Below, piece after piece: positions 1 through 8,287 of a stretch of DNA of 64,000 nucleotides. Within the stretch, counting starts at the first letter, position 1. Every line of letters starts with the position of its first letter. Made by a program: the position numbers and the translations under genes. This DNA comes from an uncultured Clostridium sp. (GTDB taxonomy: Bacteria; Bacillota; Clostridia; Lachnospirales; Lachnospiraceae), in contig CABVBU010000003.1 of NCBI GenBank assembly GCA_902496665.1, positions 78,503-142,502 of the forward strand. Direction: 5' to 3'. The notes under the pieces are model-generated. The model saw only the letters and a list, made by a program, of their open reading frames with translations, searched no databases and was not told where the DNA came from.

Positions 1-2
1 AC

Positions 3-155
3 GCTCTGCTCGGCGGTCTGGGGCTTGCTGTTCTCGTCTGCGGACTGATCTGTCTGAAGACGATCCTCGACGATACGATCAAGAGCGAGGAAGATATCGA
101 GAAGTACCTTGGACTTTCCGTGCTCGCTGTGATCCCGGATGCAGAGAAAAAGTAG
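3..155 (+). CDS. Wzz/CapA-type polysaccharide co-polymerase, C-terminal end
   Basis: Only the last 50 codons are in the window. They encode a hydrophobic segment (ALLGGLGLAVLVCGLICL) followed by a short cytoplasmic tail with IKSEEDIEKYLGLSVLAVIP. This is the second membrane helix and the cytoplasmic tail typical of Wzz/YveK-type chain-length regulators, where the tail activates the partner BY-kinase. The next gene is that kinase, 27 bases on, as in cps and eps operons of Firmicutes. Seen: sequence and order. Known: the family arrangement. Inferred: regulation of chain length for this locus. The 5' part lies outside the window. Confidence 0.85.
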   Translation, partial: ALLGGLGLAVLVCGLICLKTILDDTIKSEEDIEKYLGLSVLAVIPDAEKK

Positions 156-182
156 GGCAGAAGAGAACAGGAGACGAAACAT

Positions 183-1076
183 ATGGCAAATTTAGAGTTA
201 AAAAATATAGAGAGATCCGATTACTATTATCGGGAAGCAATCAAAACACTGCGTACGAACCTCCAGTTCTGCGGCAGCAGCGTCAAAGTAATTATGTTTA
301 CGAGTACGATGCCGTCCGAGGGAAAAAGCTCCACGGCTTTTGCAGCGGCGGTATCCATGAGCGATATCCACAAGAAAGTCCTTTTTATCGATGCGGATAT
401 CCGTAAGTCCGTAATGGTAAAGACCCATGAGATCAGCGGACGCAATGCGGGACTTTCCCAGTATCTGAGTGGACAGACGACAATGGAAGAGATCGTTCAC
501 ACGACAAATGTGGAAAATCTGGATGTGGTTCTCTCGGGACCCTATTCCCCGAACCCGGCGGAGCTTCTCGAAGATCCAACGTTTAAGACACTGCTCGACT
601 GGGCGAGAGAAGAGTACGATTACGTTATTATCGATACACCGCCGATGATGAATCTGATCGATGCTGCGATTATTGCAGAGGAGGCAGATGGAGCCGTTTT
701 TGTTATAGAGAGCGGAACGATCAGCTACCGCCTGGCCCAGAAGGTTAAGGAGCAGCTGGAAAAGAGCGGATGTAAGATCCTGGGGACTGTCCTGAACCGC
801 ACCAGCACAGAAAATTCCGGTGGCTATTATAAAAAATACTACGGAAAATATTACAAAAAATACGATAAATACTATGAAGACCGCTCGGAGCGGGAGAGTG
901 ATGCGGTAAAAAAAGCGTCCTCGGAGCTTGAAACGGCAATCATGGCGGAACCGAAAAAACCGGAGGAAAATAATATTTCTGTGATTTCGGTAAAGCGTGA
1001 AAAAGAAAATATGGCTGATACAGACATAAGCGGAAGGAAAGCAGGATGCAGCAGAAAGAGAAAAGAAAGAGATTAA
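183..1076 (+). CDS. CpsD/CapB-family bacterial tyrosine kinase
   Basis: A 297-residue cytoplasmic BY-kinase that controls capsule/EPS assembly. It has a Walker A variant TMPSEGKSS at about residues 42-50, a Walker A' VLFIDADIR at about 66-74 and a Walker B DYVIIDTPP at about 145-153. A dense tyrosine cluster (GGYYKKYYGKYYKKYDKYY) lies near residues 215-233; in the family such a cluster is autophosphorylated. About 60 further polar residues follow the cluster, longer than the usual tail. The start ATG has the site AGGAGA 9 bases upstream. It lies directly after its membrane activator and overlaps the LCP gene by 31 bases, so the three are almost certainly co-transcribed. No CpsB-type phosphatase is visible; it may lie upstream of the window. 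Confidence 0.93.
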   Translation: MANLELKNIERSDYYYREAIKTLRTNLQFCGSSVKVIMFTSTMPSEGKSSTAFAAAVSMSDIHKKVLFIDADIRKSVMVKTHEISGRNAGLSQYLSGQTTMEEIVHTTNVENLDVVLSGPYSPNPAELLEDPTFKTLLDWAREEYDYVIIDTPPMMNLIDAAIIAEEADGAVFVIESGTISYRLAQKVKEQLEKSGCKILGTVLNRTSTENSGGYYKKYYGKYYKKYDKYYEDRSERESDAVKKASSELETAIMAEPKKPEENNISVISVKREKENMADTDISGRKAGCSRKRKERD

Positions 1077-2098
1077 AGATACTCATCGCAGCTGCAGTCT
1101 TTGTTGGAATCGTTTGTTTTGGAATAAAAAGCTGGAAGCTATACCAGCGAAAGACTGCTGCGGACGCGAACGCGGCTGCCTGGCAGGAAGAAAACCAGAA
1201 TGCAGGCGATGAAGCTTCTGAATTTGGAGTTGTGAGAAACACGATCGAGTATCAGGGAAAGACGTACAAAAGGAATACTTACGTTAAGGCGATCCTCCTT
1301 ATGGGAATCGACCGGGATACCGAGCTTTCTGAAAAACAGCAGGCAGGCGACGGCGGACAGTCGGATGGAATTTTCCTGATCGCGGAGGACACAGCAAGGG
1401 ATACCGTAAAGATCCTTGCGATCCCAAGAGATACGATGACAGAAATCACACTCACCGATCTTGGCGGAAATTCTTTAGGCCAGGATATCCAGCATCTGAC
1501 TCTGGCTTACGCCTACGGCGATGGGCGGGAACTCAGCTGTGAATATATGTCGCAGGCGGTCACAGAGCTCCTTGGAGGCCTTGAGATCGACGGATACGCG
1601 GCTATCAGTATGAAATCGCTGGGAATCATTAACGATTCGGTCGGAGGAATCACAGTTACGATCGATGACGAAGGTCTGGTCTCCAGAGACCCGGAATTCC
1701 AGATGGGAGCGACGGTCACACTAAAGGGTGATCAGGCAGAAAAATATATCCGCTACCGCGATATTGAAAAACCCCAGACAGCGATCAGCCGCCTGGAACG
1801 GCAGAAAGGCTACATCGAAAAGTTTTCAGAGGCGATGAAGCAGACTGCCAAAGAAAAGGATGGTTATTTTACAGACCTTCTTGATAAAATGTCACCTTAT
1901 ATGGTGACGGACCTCACAAAAGACCAGTACCTGGAAATGGGAATGGCGTTCTTAAAGAGCAGCCAGACGCTGGGAGATGAGGATATTCAGATGCTTCCGG
2001 GAAAAGGAATAGAGACAGAAACTTACGATGAATATATTCCGGATCTCGAGAAGACACAGGAGATGGTTCTTAACCTGTTTTACAGGGTTGAGGAATAA
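1046..2098 (+). CDS. LytR-CpsA-Psr (LCP) family transferase
   Basis: LCP enzymes move undecaprenyl-linked polymers onto peptidoglycan or other wall acceptors outside the membrane. The 350-residue protein has a basic N-terminus, one membrane helix at about residues 10-27 (ILIAAAVFVGIVCFGI) and an extracytoplasmic LCP domain. Recognisable blocks are LLMGIDRD, QSDGIFLIAEDTARDTVKI, LAIPRDTMTEI and a later KYIRYRDIEKPQTAISRLER-like stretch with the conserved arginines. The start lies inside the kinase gene in another frame with a GGAAGGAAAG ribosome site. It probably attaches the polysaccharide made by this locus to the wall; that acceptor is an inference. Confidence 0.92.
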   Translation: MQQKEKRKRLKILIAAAVFVGIVCFGIKSWKLYQRKTAADANAAAWQEENQNAGDEASEFGVVRNTIEYQGKTYKRNTYVKAILLMGIDRDTELSEKQQAGDGGQSDGIFLIAEDTARDTVKILAIPRDTMTEITLTDLGGNSLGQDIQHLTLAYAYGDGRELSCEYMSQAVTELLGGLEIDGYAAISMKSLGIINDSVGGITVTIDDEGLVSRDPEFQMGATVTLKGDQAEKYIRYRDIEKPQTAISRLERQKGYIEKFSEAMKQTAKEKDGYFTDLLDKMSPYMVTDLTKDQYLEMGMAFLKSSQTLGDEDIQMLPGKGIETETYDEYIPDLEKTQEMVLNLFYRVEE

Positions 2099-2130
2099 AT
2101 ACCAGATATGCGAAAGGAATGGTGATTGGT

Positions 2131-2664
2131 ATGAAAAAGAGAGCAATGGTTGTAGCAATGGCAACAGCACTCGTATTATCCCAGAACACATTAGTATTTG
2201 CGGCAGGAAGTCTTGATTCCGGAATGAAACTTACTAATGTTACTACCACATACGACAGCGGAAACAGTTCTGAAGATACTTACGGAAATGCGGTAGAGGG
2301 TGAAGAGGACGCGTTAAACGGCCTTGATGAGACAAACAAAAACCAGATCAGACAGATGAACAAGGGGGCAGACCTTAACAGTCTTGGAATCAAGAATCTT
2401 GATCTTTCCGGATACAAGCTTCTTAACAAGACAAGAGCGATCATGACCTACGAGAAGGGAACAAAGATCGAGAAGAAGGGAAACACGACAATTACACTTT
2501 CTGTTCCGAACATGAAGAACGGTCTCAGCAATGTCCAGATCCTGTTCTTCAACAACATGACCGGAAGATGGCAGACCATCACACCAGTCCGTGTTGATGG
2601 TACAAATAAGCAGGTAACTGTCACGATCCCGAACTCCGGAACCGTAGCAGTTATGTACAAATAA
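2131..2664 (+). CDS. small secreted protein of unknown function
   Basis: A protein of about 177 residues with a clear signal peptide (MKKRAMVVAMATALVLSQ, cleavage near VFAAG). The ATG at 2131 is preferred over 2119 because AAAGGA ends just before 2119. The mature part has an acidic linker, then a compact C-terminal half with alternating beta-like stretches (TTITLSVPNMKNG, VQILFFNNMTGRWQTITP, VTVTIPNSGTVAVMYK). I do not recognise the family. It sits between the LCP gene and the initiating transferase, so a role in polymer export or surface structure is possible, but that rests only on position. Confidence 0.8.
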   Translation: MKKRAMVVAMATALVLSQNTLVFAAGSLDSGMKLTNVTTTYDSGNSSEDTYGNAVEGEEDALNGLDETNKNQIRQMNKGADLNSLGIKNLDLSGYKLLNKTRAIMTYEKGTKIEKKGNTTITLSVPNMKNGLSNVQILFFNNMTGRWQTITPVRVDGTNKQVTVTIPNSGTVAVMYK

Positions 2665-2677
2665 TAAGCTTAAAAGA

Positions 2678-2739
2678 TATCTCACGGGGGAGAGAGTTCG
2701 GGAATATCTCCTGGAACTCCCTTTCCCTCCGGTGAGATA
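2678..2739 (+). promoter_or_regulatory. long hairpin after the secreted-protein gene
   Basis: TATCTCAC at 2678-2685 is the exact complement of GTGAGATA at 2732-2739. Inner pairing is possible between the AGTTC and GAACT blocks and between the G-rich and C-rich arms. It is followed by AAAAGATA rather than a T run, so it is more likely an RNA-stabilising or processing hairpin than a terminator. It separates the export module from the leader of the downstream biosynthesis genes. Confidence 0.6.
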
Positions 2740-2776
2740 AAAGATACACCTAGCATCTGTGATACATAAGAGGATA

Positions 2777-2901
2777 ACGGCTTACCAGGAAGATACCACT
2801 TGAAACACAGGCGTCTGGTATTATGCCCTGTACGAAGGAATGAGCCGTAAACGAATATAGCTTTTGATCTGCCTGTGTAGTTTCATACATAGGCTGTTTT
2901 T
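2777..2901 (+). ncRNA. structured leader RNA / putative attenuator of the EPS operon
   Basis: The 327-base gap between the secreted protein and the sugar transferase holds a nested fold. P1 is ACGGCTTA (2777-2784) with TGAGCCGT (2841-2848), one G-U pair. P2 is GATACCA (2792-2798) with TGGTATT (2816-2822), one G-U pair. The P2 loop contains ACAGG (2807-2811), which can pair with CCTGT (2827-2831) as a pseudoknot. The same loop segment ACACAGGC (2805-2812) is also the exact complement of GCCTGTGT (2871-2878), the 5' arm of the terminator that follows. That mutually exclusive pairing is the layout of a riboswitch or protein-controlled attenuator. I could not match it to a named riboswitch class. 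Confidence 0.65.
2871..2901 (+). terminator. intrinsic terminator within the EPS leader
   Basis: GCCTGTGTA (2871-2879) pairs with TACATAGGC (2886-2894) through nine base pairs with one G-U, a six-base loop GTTTCA, then TGTTTTT. It lies 90 bases upstream of the initiating transferase, in the transcript that should read into that gene. It would therefore gate the biosynthesis genes unless its 5' arm is captured by 2805-2812. Confidence 0.75.
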
Positions 2902-2990
2902 ATGAGATATGAATTTGAAAACGATCCGCCTGAGTGAGTGTGGCGGAAGAAAATAGATAATTACGATTAACGGGGGATTGAGTAAAAAAC

Positions 2991-4442
2991 ATGTATAGAA
3001 AAGATTCACAGGACTGGCTAAAGCATATTGATTTTATTCTGTTAGATATGATCTGCCTTCAGATCGCTTTTGTCCTGGCCTATGCGGCCAGCGGGTATGG
3101 GTTTAACCCCTACCACTCTATGCTGTATCGGAATACAGCAATTGTACTGGAAGTCGCAGATCTGCTTGTAATATTCTACAATGATACGATGAGCAACGTG
3201 TTAAAACGCGGATATTATAAAAATTTTGTGGTCACCGTAAAGCATGCTCTGATTGTGGGGGCATTGATGATCGCATATCTGTTTGCGCTTCAGGAGGGAC
3301 AGAACTATTCCAGACTGTCGCTGATTCTTATGATCCCAATCTATGTGATCCTTACATATCTGGTCAGGGAACTCTGGAAATATTTACTGAGAAAACAGAT
3401 GGATGAGGGAACAAATCGGTCTCTTCTTATCATCGCCGCCCAGGACAATGTTCACGATGTTGTGCGCAGCATGAAAGAAAACAATTTCGCACGTTATACG
3501 ATCAGCGGAGTCGCTGTGATCGATGCGGACTGGTCCGGAAATGTGATCGAGGGAATTCCGGTCGTTGCGGCGAGAGAGGAGATACCGTCTTATGTCTGCA
3601 ATGAGTGGATCGATGAGGTGCTGATTGTTCTTGCAGACGATCTCCCGTATCCAAACGAGCTGATCAGACGCCTCACAGAGACCGGAGTGACGATCCATTT
3701 AAACCTTGCAAAGGTCAAGAGTGAACCGGGCAAGAAACAGTTTGTGGAGAAAGTAGGAGCCTATACGGTTCTCACCACCAGCATGAATTATGTGTCCACG
3801 TATCAGCTTGTATTAAAGAGGATCATGGATATCGCAGGCGGTCTTGTGGGATGTTTTTTTACTGGAATTATTTTTGTGTTTGTAGCTCCTGCGATCTATA
3901 TCGCTTCCCCGGGACCGATTTTTTTCACCCAGGAGCGTGTCGGAAAGAACGGAAAGCACTTTAAGATGTACAAATTCCGCAGCATGTATATGGACGCGGA
4001 GGCCCGAAAAGCGGAGCTTATGAAAGACAATAAGCTCGGTGACGGAAAAATGTTTAAACTTGATTTTGATCCGAGAGTCATCGGAAACAGGATCCTTCCG
4101 GACGGGACTCACAAGACGGGAATCGGCGATTTCATTCGAAGAATGAGTTTAGACGAGTTTCCGCAGTTTTTCAACGTCTTAAAAGGTGATATGTCCTTAG
4201 TGGGAACCCGTCCTCCGCTGATCTCCGAGACAAATCTCTATGAGCTCCATCACAAGGCACGACTTGCATTCAAGCCGGGGATCACCGGAATGTGGCAGGT
4301 CAGCGGACGGAGCGATATTACGGATTTTGAGGAGGTTGTGAGACTCGATAAGGAGTATATCAATAACTGGAATATTGAGTTGGATATCAAGATCCTGATC
4401 AAGACGGTGCTGGTTGTACTGAGAAAAGAAGGATCGATGTAA
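2991..4442 (+). CDS. undecaprenyl-phosphate sugar-1-phosphate transferase (WbaP/WcaJ type)
   Basis: A 483-residue polyprenyl sugar phosphotransferase that starts repeat-unit assembly on undecaprenyl phosphate at the inner face of the membrane. The N-terminal half has about four membrane helices, then a Rossmann-like CoA-binding-type domain (about 140-270). The C-terminal bacterial sugar transferase domain (about 275-483) has KRIMDIAGG, SPGPIFFTQERVG, FKMYKFRSMY, RRMSLDEFPQFFNVLKGDMS, LVGTRPP and KPGITGMWQVSGRS, all family hallmarks including the catalytic Asp-Glu pair. The first sugar cannot be read from sequence; galactose or glucose phosphate are the usual substrates. It follows the leader attenuator and probably begins the controlled unit. 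Confidence 0.93.
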   Translation: MYRKDSQDWLKHIDFILLDMICLQIAFVLAYAASGYGFNPYHSMLYRNTAIVLEVADLLVIFYNDTMSNVLKRGYYKNFVVTVKHALIVGALMIAYLFALQEGQNYSRLSLILMIPIYVILTYLVRELWKYLLRKQMDEGTNRSLLIIAAQDNVHDVVRSMKENNFARYTISGVAVIDADWSGNVIEGIPVVAAREEIPSYVCNEWIDEVLIVLADDLPYPNELIRRLTETGVTIHLNLAKVKSEPGKKQFVEKVGAYTVLTTSMNYVSTYQLVLKRIMDIAGGLVGCFFTGIIFVFVAPAIYIASPGPIFFTQERVGKNGKHFKMYKFRSMYMDAEARKAELMKDNKLGDGKMFKLDFDPRVIGNRILPDGTHKTGIGDFIRRMSLDEFPQFFNVLKGDMSLVGTRPPLISETNLYELHHKARLAFKPGITGMWQVSGRSDITDFEEVVRLDKEYINNWNIELDIKILIKTVLVVLRKEGSM

Positions 4443-4492
4443 GAAATAATCTTATGAAGATCACGATATTTACAGATTAGTTGGGGAGTAGG

Positions 4493-5617
4493 ATGAAAAA
4501 GAAACTGAGACTGGCAATGTTTGGTCAGAAAAGATTAAGCCGTGAGGGCGGTATTGAAATCGTTGTAAAAGAATTGTGCACCAGAATGGCACAGAATGGT
4601 TGTGATGTAACTTGCTACAATAGAGCAGGTCATCATGTAAGCGGTGCAGAGTATGACAAAACAATTGAATATGATGGCATCCGGCAAAAGGTTGTTCCGA
4701 CCATTGAGAAAAAGGGACTTTCAGCGGTAAGCTCTTCATTCTTCGCAGCTCTTTATTGTGCTTTTGGGAGATATGATGTAGTACATATCCATGCGGAAGG
4801 TCCAGCCTTTTTCTGTTGGATACCGAAACTTTTTGGCAAGCGGGTAATCAACACTGTACACGGTTTGGACTGGGACCGCGAGAAGTGGCGCGGAAGCTTT
4901 GCATCCAAGTTTATTCGTGGTGGAGAAAAAAATGCCGTGAAATATGCGGACGAAATCATTGTCCTAAGCAAAGGCGTTCAGAAGTATTTCATGGAAACAT
5001 ACGGGAGGGAGACACATTTTATCCCTAATGGTGTCAATCGGCCAGAGATTCGGGAGGCGAAGCTAATCACGGATCATTTTGGGCTGAAAAAAGATTCCTA
5101 CATATTGTTCCTCGGTCGTCTGGTGCCGGAAAAGGGCATTCGATATCTGGTTGAGGCCTTCAAGAATGTCAAGACGGATAAGAAACTGGTTATTGCAGGC
5201 GGCTCCAGTGATACGGATTCCTTTATGGAGGAATTGAAAGAACTGGCGAAGGGTGACGATCGGATCCTCTTTACCGGGTTTGTACAGGGAGCGATGCTGG
5301 ATGAACTATACAGCAACGCTTACATTTACACATTGCCGTCCGATCTGGAGGGAATGCCCTTAAGTCTGCTGGAAGCAATGAGCTATGGTAATTGCTGTCT
5401 GGTATCCGACATTCCAGAGTGCTCAGAGGTCGTGGAAGATAAGGCATTGATTTTCAAAAAGTCGGATGTAAAGGACTTACAAGAAAAACTGCAAGATGCC
5501 TGTGACCATCCTGAAATGGTTATGAAAATGAAGAACCAGGCAGCTGACTTTATCTGCGAGAAATATAACTGGGATGAAGTTGTAAAGGAAACGATGAAAC
5601 TGTACAGGAGAAAATAA
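4493..5617 (+). CDS. family 4-like glycosyltransferase
   Basis: A roughly 374-residue GT-B glycosyltransferase. The ATG at 4493 follows GGGGAG; an in-frame TTG lies 12 bases upstream. The C-terminal nucleotide-sugar domain shows FIPNGVN, ILFLGRLVPEKGIRYLVEAF and, near residue 290, LPSDLEGMPLSLLEAMSYG, whose EGxxxxxxE core is the GT4 donor-binding motif. The N-terminal region has HIHAEGPAFFCWIPK and TVHGLDWDREKWR. It probably adds a sugar to the lipid-linked repeat unit; donor and linkage cannot be assigned. It is followed by a terminator and by a set of inverted repeats. Confidence 0.88.
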   Translation: MKKKLRLAMFGQKRLSREGGIEIVVKELCTRMAQNGCDVTCYNRAGHHVSGAEYDKTIEYDGIRQKVVPTIEKKGLSAVSSSFFAALYCAFGRYDVVHIHAEGPAFFCWIPKLFGKRVINTVHGLDWDREKWRGSFASKFIRGGEKNAVKYADEIIVLSKGVQKYFMETYGRETHFIPNGVNRPEIREAKLITDHFGLKKDSYILFLGRLVPEKGIRYLVEAFKNVKTDKKLVIAGGSSDTDSFMEELKELAKGDDRILFTGFVQGAMLDELYSNAYIYTLPSDLEGMPLSLLEAMSYGNCCLVSDIPECSEVVEDKALIFKKSDVKDLQEKLQDACDHPEMVMKMKNQAADFICEKYNWDEVVKETMKLYRRK

Positions 5618-5655
5618 TTGATGAGAGTATTGATAATAAATAATCTCCTCTAACC

Positions 5656-5888
5656 GAACGCAGGTAGTGAGATGTACATAGTGAAAATGTCAGAAAAGTG
5701 GCGTATTTACGGCACTTTTTAAGAGAGACTTGGAGCTGCAAGAGTAGTTTTAATCTCGCTACCTAGGTTCAGCAACAGCAGATGAAATTATCATAAGAAC
5801 TTTCAGTATCACTACCTACGTTTGTATGGAACACTCTGGTTTATGAACAATACATTGGAAGTGCTTCATCTGAACGGAGGTAGTGACA
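5656..5888. repeat. four copies of a 17-base motif in alternating orientation
   Basis: The 311-base gap before the epimerase gene carries four related copies of GAACGnAGGTAGTGAnA: forward at 5656-5672, reverse at 5754-5770, reverse at 5807-5823 and forward at 5872-5888. The first pair can form a stem of 15 pairs with two mismatches enclosing a terminator. The second pair can form a shorter stem just before the ribosome site of the next gene. The copies could also pair in other combinations. Possible roles are alternative leader folds, protein sites, or recombination ends; the sequence does not decide. Confidence 0.7.
5694..5720 (+). terminator. terminator after the first glycosyltransferase
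   Basis: AAAAGTG and CACTTTT enclose a short inner CGT/ACG stem with one mismatched pair, and the 3' arm ends in a run of five T. It lies inside the loop of the first inverted repeat pair (5656-5672 with 5754-5770), so formation of that larger stem and of this terminator may be linked. Confidence 0.6.
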
Positions 5889-5928
5889 CTTAAAATATAG
5901 GCTTCAAAAAAATAAGGAGATAAATGCA

Positions 5929-6978
5929 ATGAGTATAGTTAATTTAGAGAATAAAACAATTCTAGTCACAGGTGCGGCTGGCTTTATAGGCTCCAACCTT
6001 GTGAAGCGAATTTATCAGGAGGCTCCTTCTGCTACGGTTATCGGCATCGATAACATGAATGCCTACTACGATGTAGCACTGAAAGAATTTCGCCTGAACG
6101 AGCTGGCCAAGTATCCCACGTTTACTTTTGTAAAAGGCAACATCGCTGATAAGGAACTGATCACCGAGCTGTTCGAGAAGTACAAGCCGTCTGTGGTCGT
6201 TAACCTTGCGGCACAGGCTGGTGTGCGTTACTCCATCACCAACCCAGATGCTTATGTGGAATCTAACTTGGTCGGCTTCTTTAATATCCTCGAGGCCTGC
6301 CGTCATTGCGAGAGTTTGGAGCATTTGGTTTACGCATCTTCTTCCTCAGTCTACGGTTCCAACAAGAAGGTTCCGTACAGCACGGATGACAAGGTAGATA
6401 ACCCGGTTTCTCTTTATGCAGCCACTAAGAAATCCAATGAGCTGATGGCTCATGCTTATTCTAAGCTGTATAACATCCCGTCCACAGGCCTGCGTTTCTT
6501 CACAGTGTATGGTCCTGCAGGTCGTCCTGACATGGCTTACTTCGGATTCACCAACAAGCTGGTGAAGGGCGAAACCATCAAGATCTTCAACTACGGTAAC
6601 TGCAAGCGTGACTTTACTTATGTGGATGACATCGTTGAGGGCGTTGTCCGCGTGATGAAAAAAGCACCGGACAAGAAGAACGGTGAAGATGGTCTGCCGA
6701 TTCCGCCGTATGCAGTTTATAACATCGGCAATCAGAATCCGGAAAACTTGCTGGACTTCGTGCAGATTCTGAGTGAAGAGTTAGTAAGAGCGAAAGTTCT
6801 GCCGGAAGATTATGACTTCGAGGCACACAAGGAACTGGTTCCGATGCAGCCGGGTGATGTGCCTGTGACCTATGCAGATACCAGCGCACTGGAGCGTGAC
6901 TTTGGTTACAAGCCGAGCACAAGTCTTCGGACTGGTTTGAGGAACTTCGCTGAGTGGTATGCTGAGTTTTATAAATAA
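5929..6978 (+). CDS. UDP-glucuronate 4-epimerase
   Basis: A 349-residue extended SDR that interconverts UDP-glucuronate and UDP-galacturonate. The N-terminal NAD site is VTGAAGFIGSNLVKR, followed by the VVNLAAQAGVRYSI block diagnostic of the CapI/LpsL type. The catalytic SSSSVYG serine and YAATKK tyrosine-lysine are present, as are RFFTVYGPAGRPDMA and the late GDVPVTYADTSALERDFGY. Length and motifs match the family throughout. The ATG has AAGGAG upstream. With the next gene it gives a route from UDP-glucose to UDP-galacturonate, so a uronic acid probably enters the polymer. Codon use (CTG, CGT, AAG) differs from the AT-rich glycosyltransferases downstream. Confidence 0.93.
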   Translation: MSIVNLENKTILVTGAAGFIGSNLVKRIYQEAPSATVIGIDNMNAYYDVALKEFRLNELAKYPTFTFVKGNIADKELITELFEKYKPSVVVNLAAQAGVRYSITNPDAYVESNLVGFFNILEACRHCESLEHLVYASSSSVYGSNKKVPYSTDDKVDNPVSLYAATKKSNELMAHAYSKLYNIPSTGLRFFTVYGPAGRPDMAYFGFTNKLVKGETIKIFNYGNCKRDFTYVDDIVEGVVRVMKKAPDKKNGEDGLPIPPYAVYNIGNQNPENLLDFVQILSEELVRAKVLPEDYDFEAHKELVPMQPGDVPVTYADTSALERDFGYKPSTSLRTGLRNFAEWYAEFYK

Positions 6979-6999
6979 AAGAATTAGAGGGATAGAGAA

Positions 7000-8250
7000 A
7001 TGAGAGAGTTTAAAGATTTAAAAATTGCTGTGGCTGGTACTGGTTACGTGGGTCTTTCTATTGCTACGCTGTTATCTCAGCACCACAAGGTGACTGCTGT
7101 GGATATCATCCCTGAGAAAGTGGAACTGATTAATAAAAAGAAGTCTCCTATTCAGGATGAATACATTGAAAAGTATCTGGCAGAAAAGAAACTGGATCTG
7201 ACTGCAACTCTGGATGCTAAGGAAGCATACAGTGATGCTGATTTTGTAGTGATAGCAGCTCCTACAAATTACGATAGCAAGAAGAATTTCTTTGACACCT
7301 CTGCAGTGGAAGCTGTCATTAAACTGGTCATCGAATACAACCCGGAAGCCATTATGGTTATCAAGAGCACCATCCCGGTTGGTTATACAGCAAGTGTTCG
7401 TGAGAAGTTCCACTGCGACAATATCATCTTCAGCCCGGAGTTCTTGCGTGAGAGCAAGGCTTTGTATGATAACCTTTACCCTTCTCGTATCATCGTCGGC
7501 ACGGATGTGGAAAATGCTCGTTTGGTAAAGGCAGCACACACCTTCGCAGAACTCCTGCAGGAAGGTGCCATCAAGGAGAATATCGACACACTGTTTATGG
7601 GCTTCACTGAGGCAGAGGCAGTTAAGCTGTTCGCTAACACCTACTTGGCTCTGCGTGTCAGTTATTTCAACGAACTGGATACCTATGCAGAGATGAAGGG
7701 GCTGAACACTCAGCAGATCATCAATGGCGTTTGCCTTGATCCTCGTATTGGTACTCATTACAATAACCCGTCCTTCGGATATGGCGGCTATTGCCTTCCC
7801 AAGGATACAAAGCAGCTGCTGGCGAACTACGCAGATGTGCCGGAGAACCTGATTGAAGCTATTGTCGAGAGTAATAGAACTCGTAAGGATTTCATCGCTG
7901 ACCGCGTACTGGAAATTGCTGGCGCTTACGAAGCCAATGATAGCTGGGACGAGAGCAAGGAAAAGGAAGTTGTGGTCGGTGTTTATCGCTTGACGATGAA
8001 GAGCAATAGCGATAACTTCCGTCAAAGTTCCATTCAGGGTGTCATGAAGCGCATTAAGGCAAAGGGTGCAACAGTTATCATCTATGAGCCTACGCTGAAA
8101 AATGGGGACACATTCTTTGGTAGCCGTGTTGTTAACGACTTGGAAGAGTTTAAGAAACAGAGCCAGGCAATCATTGCAAACCGTTACGATAAGAGCTTGG
8201 ATGATGTGAAGGAAAAGGTTTATACAAGAGATATTTTCCAGAGGGATTAA
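7000..8250 (+). CDS. ugd: UDP-glucose 6-dehydrogenase
   Basis: A 416-residue NAD-dependent enzyme that oxidises UDP-glucose to UDP-glucuronate. The Rossmann site VAGTGYVGLSIATLL is at about residues 10-24. Further on are KSTIPVGYTASVREKF, FSPEFLRESKALYDN and FGYGGYCLPKDTKQLL, whose cysteine is the catalytic nucleophile. The size and the short C-terminal UDP-binding domain match the compact bacterial Ugd type. It starts 21 bases after the epimerase gene, with the same codon style, so the two likely travel together. A 415-codon open frame on the opposite strand here is a coding shadow. Confidence 0.94.
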   Translation: MREFKDLKIAVAGTGYVGLSIATLLSQHHKVTAVDIIPEKVELINKKKSPIQDEYIEKYLAEKKLDLTATLDAKEAYSDADFVVIAAPTNYDSKKNFFDTSAVEAVIKLVIEYNPEAIMVIKSTIPVGYTASVREKFHCDNIIFSPEFLRESKALYDNLYPSRIIVGTDVENARLVKAAHTFAELLQEGAIKENIDTLFMGFTEAEAVKLFANTYLALRVSYFNELDTYAEMKGLNTQQIINGVCLDPRIGTHYNNPSFGYGGYCLPKDTKQLLANYADVPENLIEAIVESNRTRKDFIADRVLEIAGAYEANDSWDESKEKEVVVGVYRLTMKSNSDNFRQSSIQGVMKRIKAKGATVIIYEPTLKNGDTFFGSRVVNDLEEFKKQSQAIIANRYDKSLDDVKEKVYTRDIFQRD

Positions 8251-8287
8251 TGGAGACGATAGAACGGCGCAGAAAGGAGAACGGACA

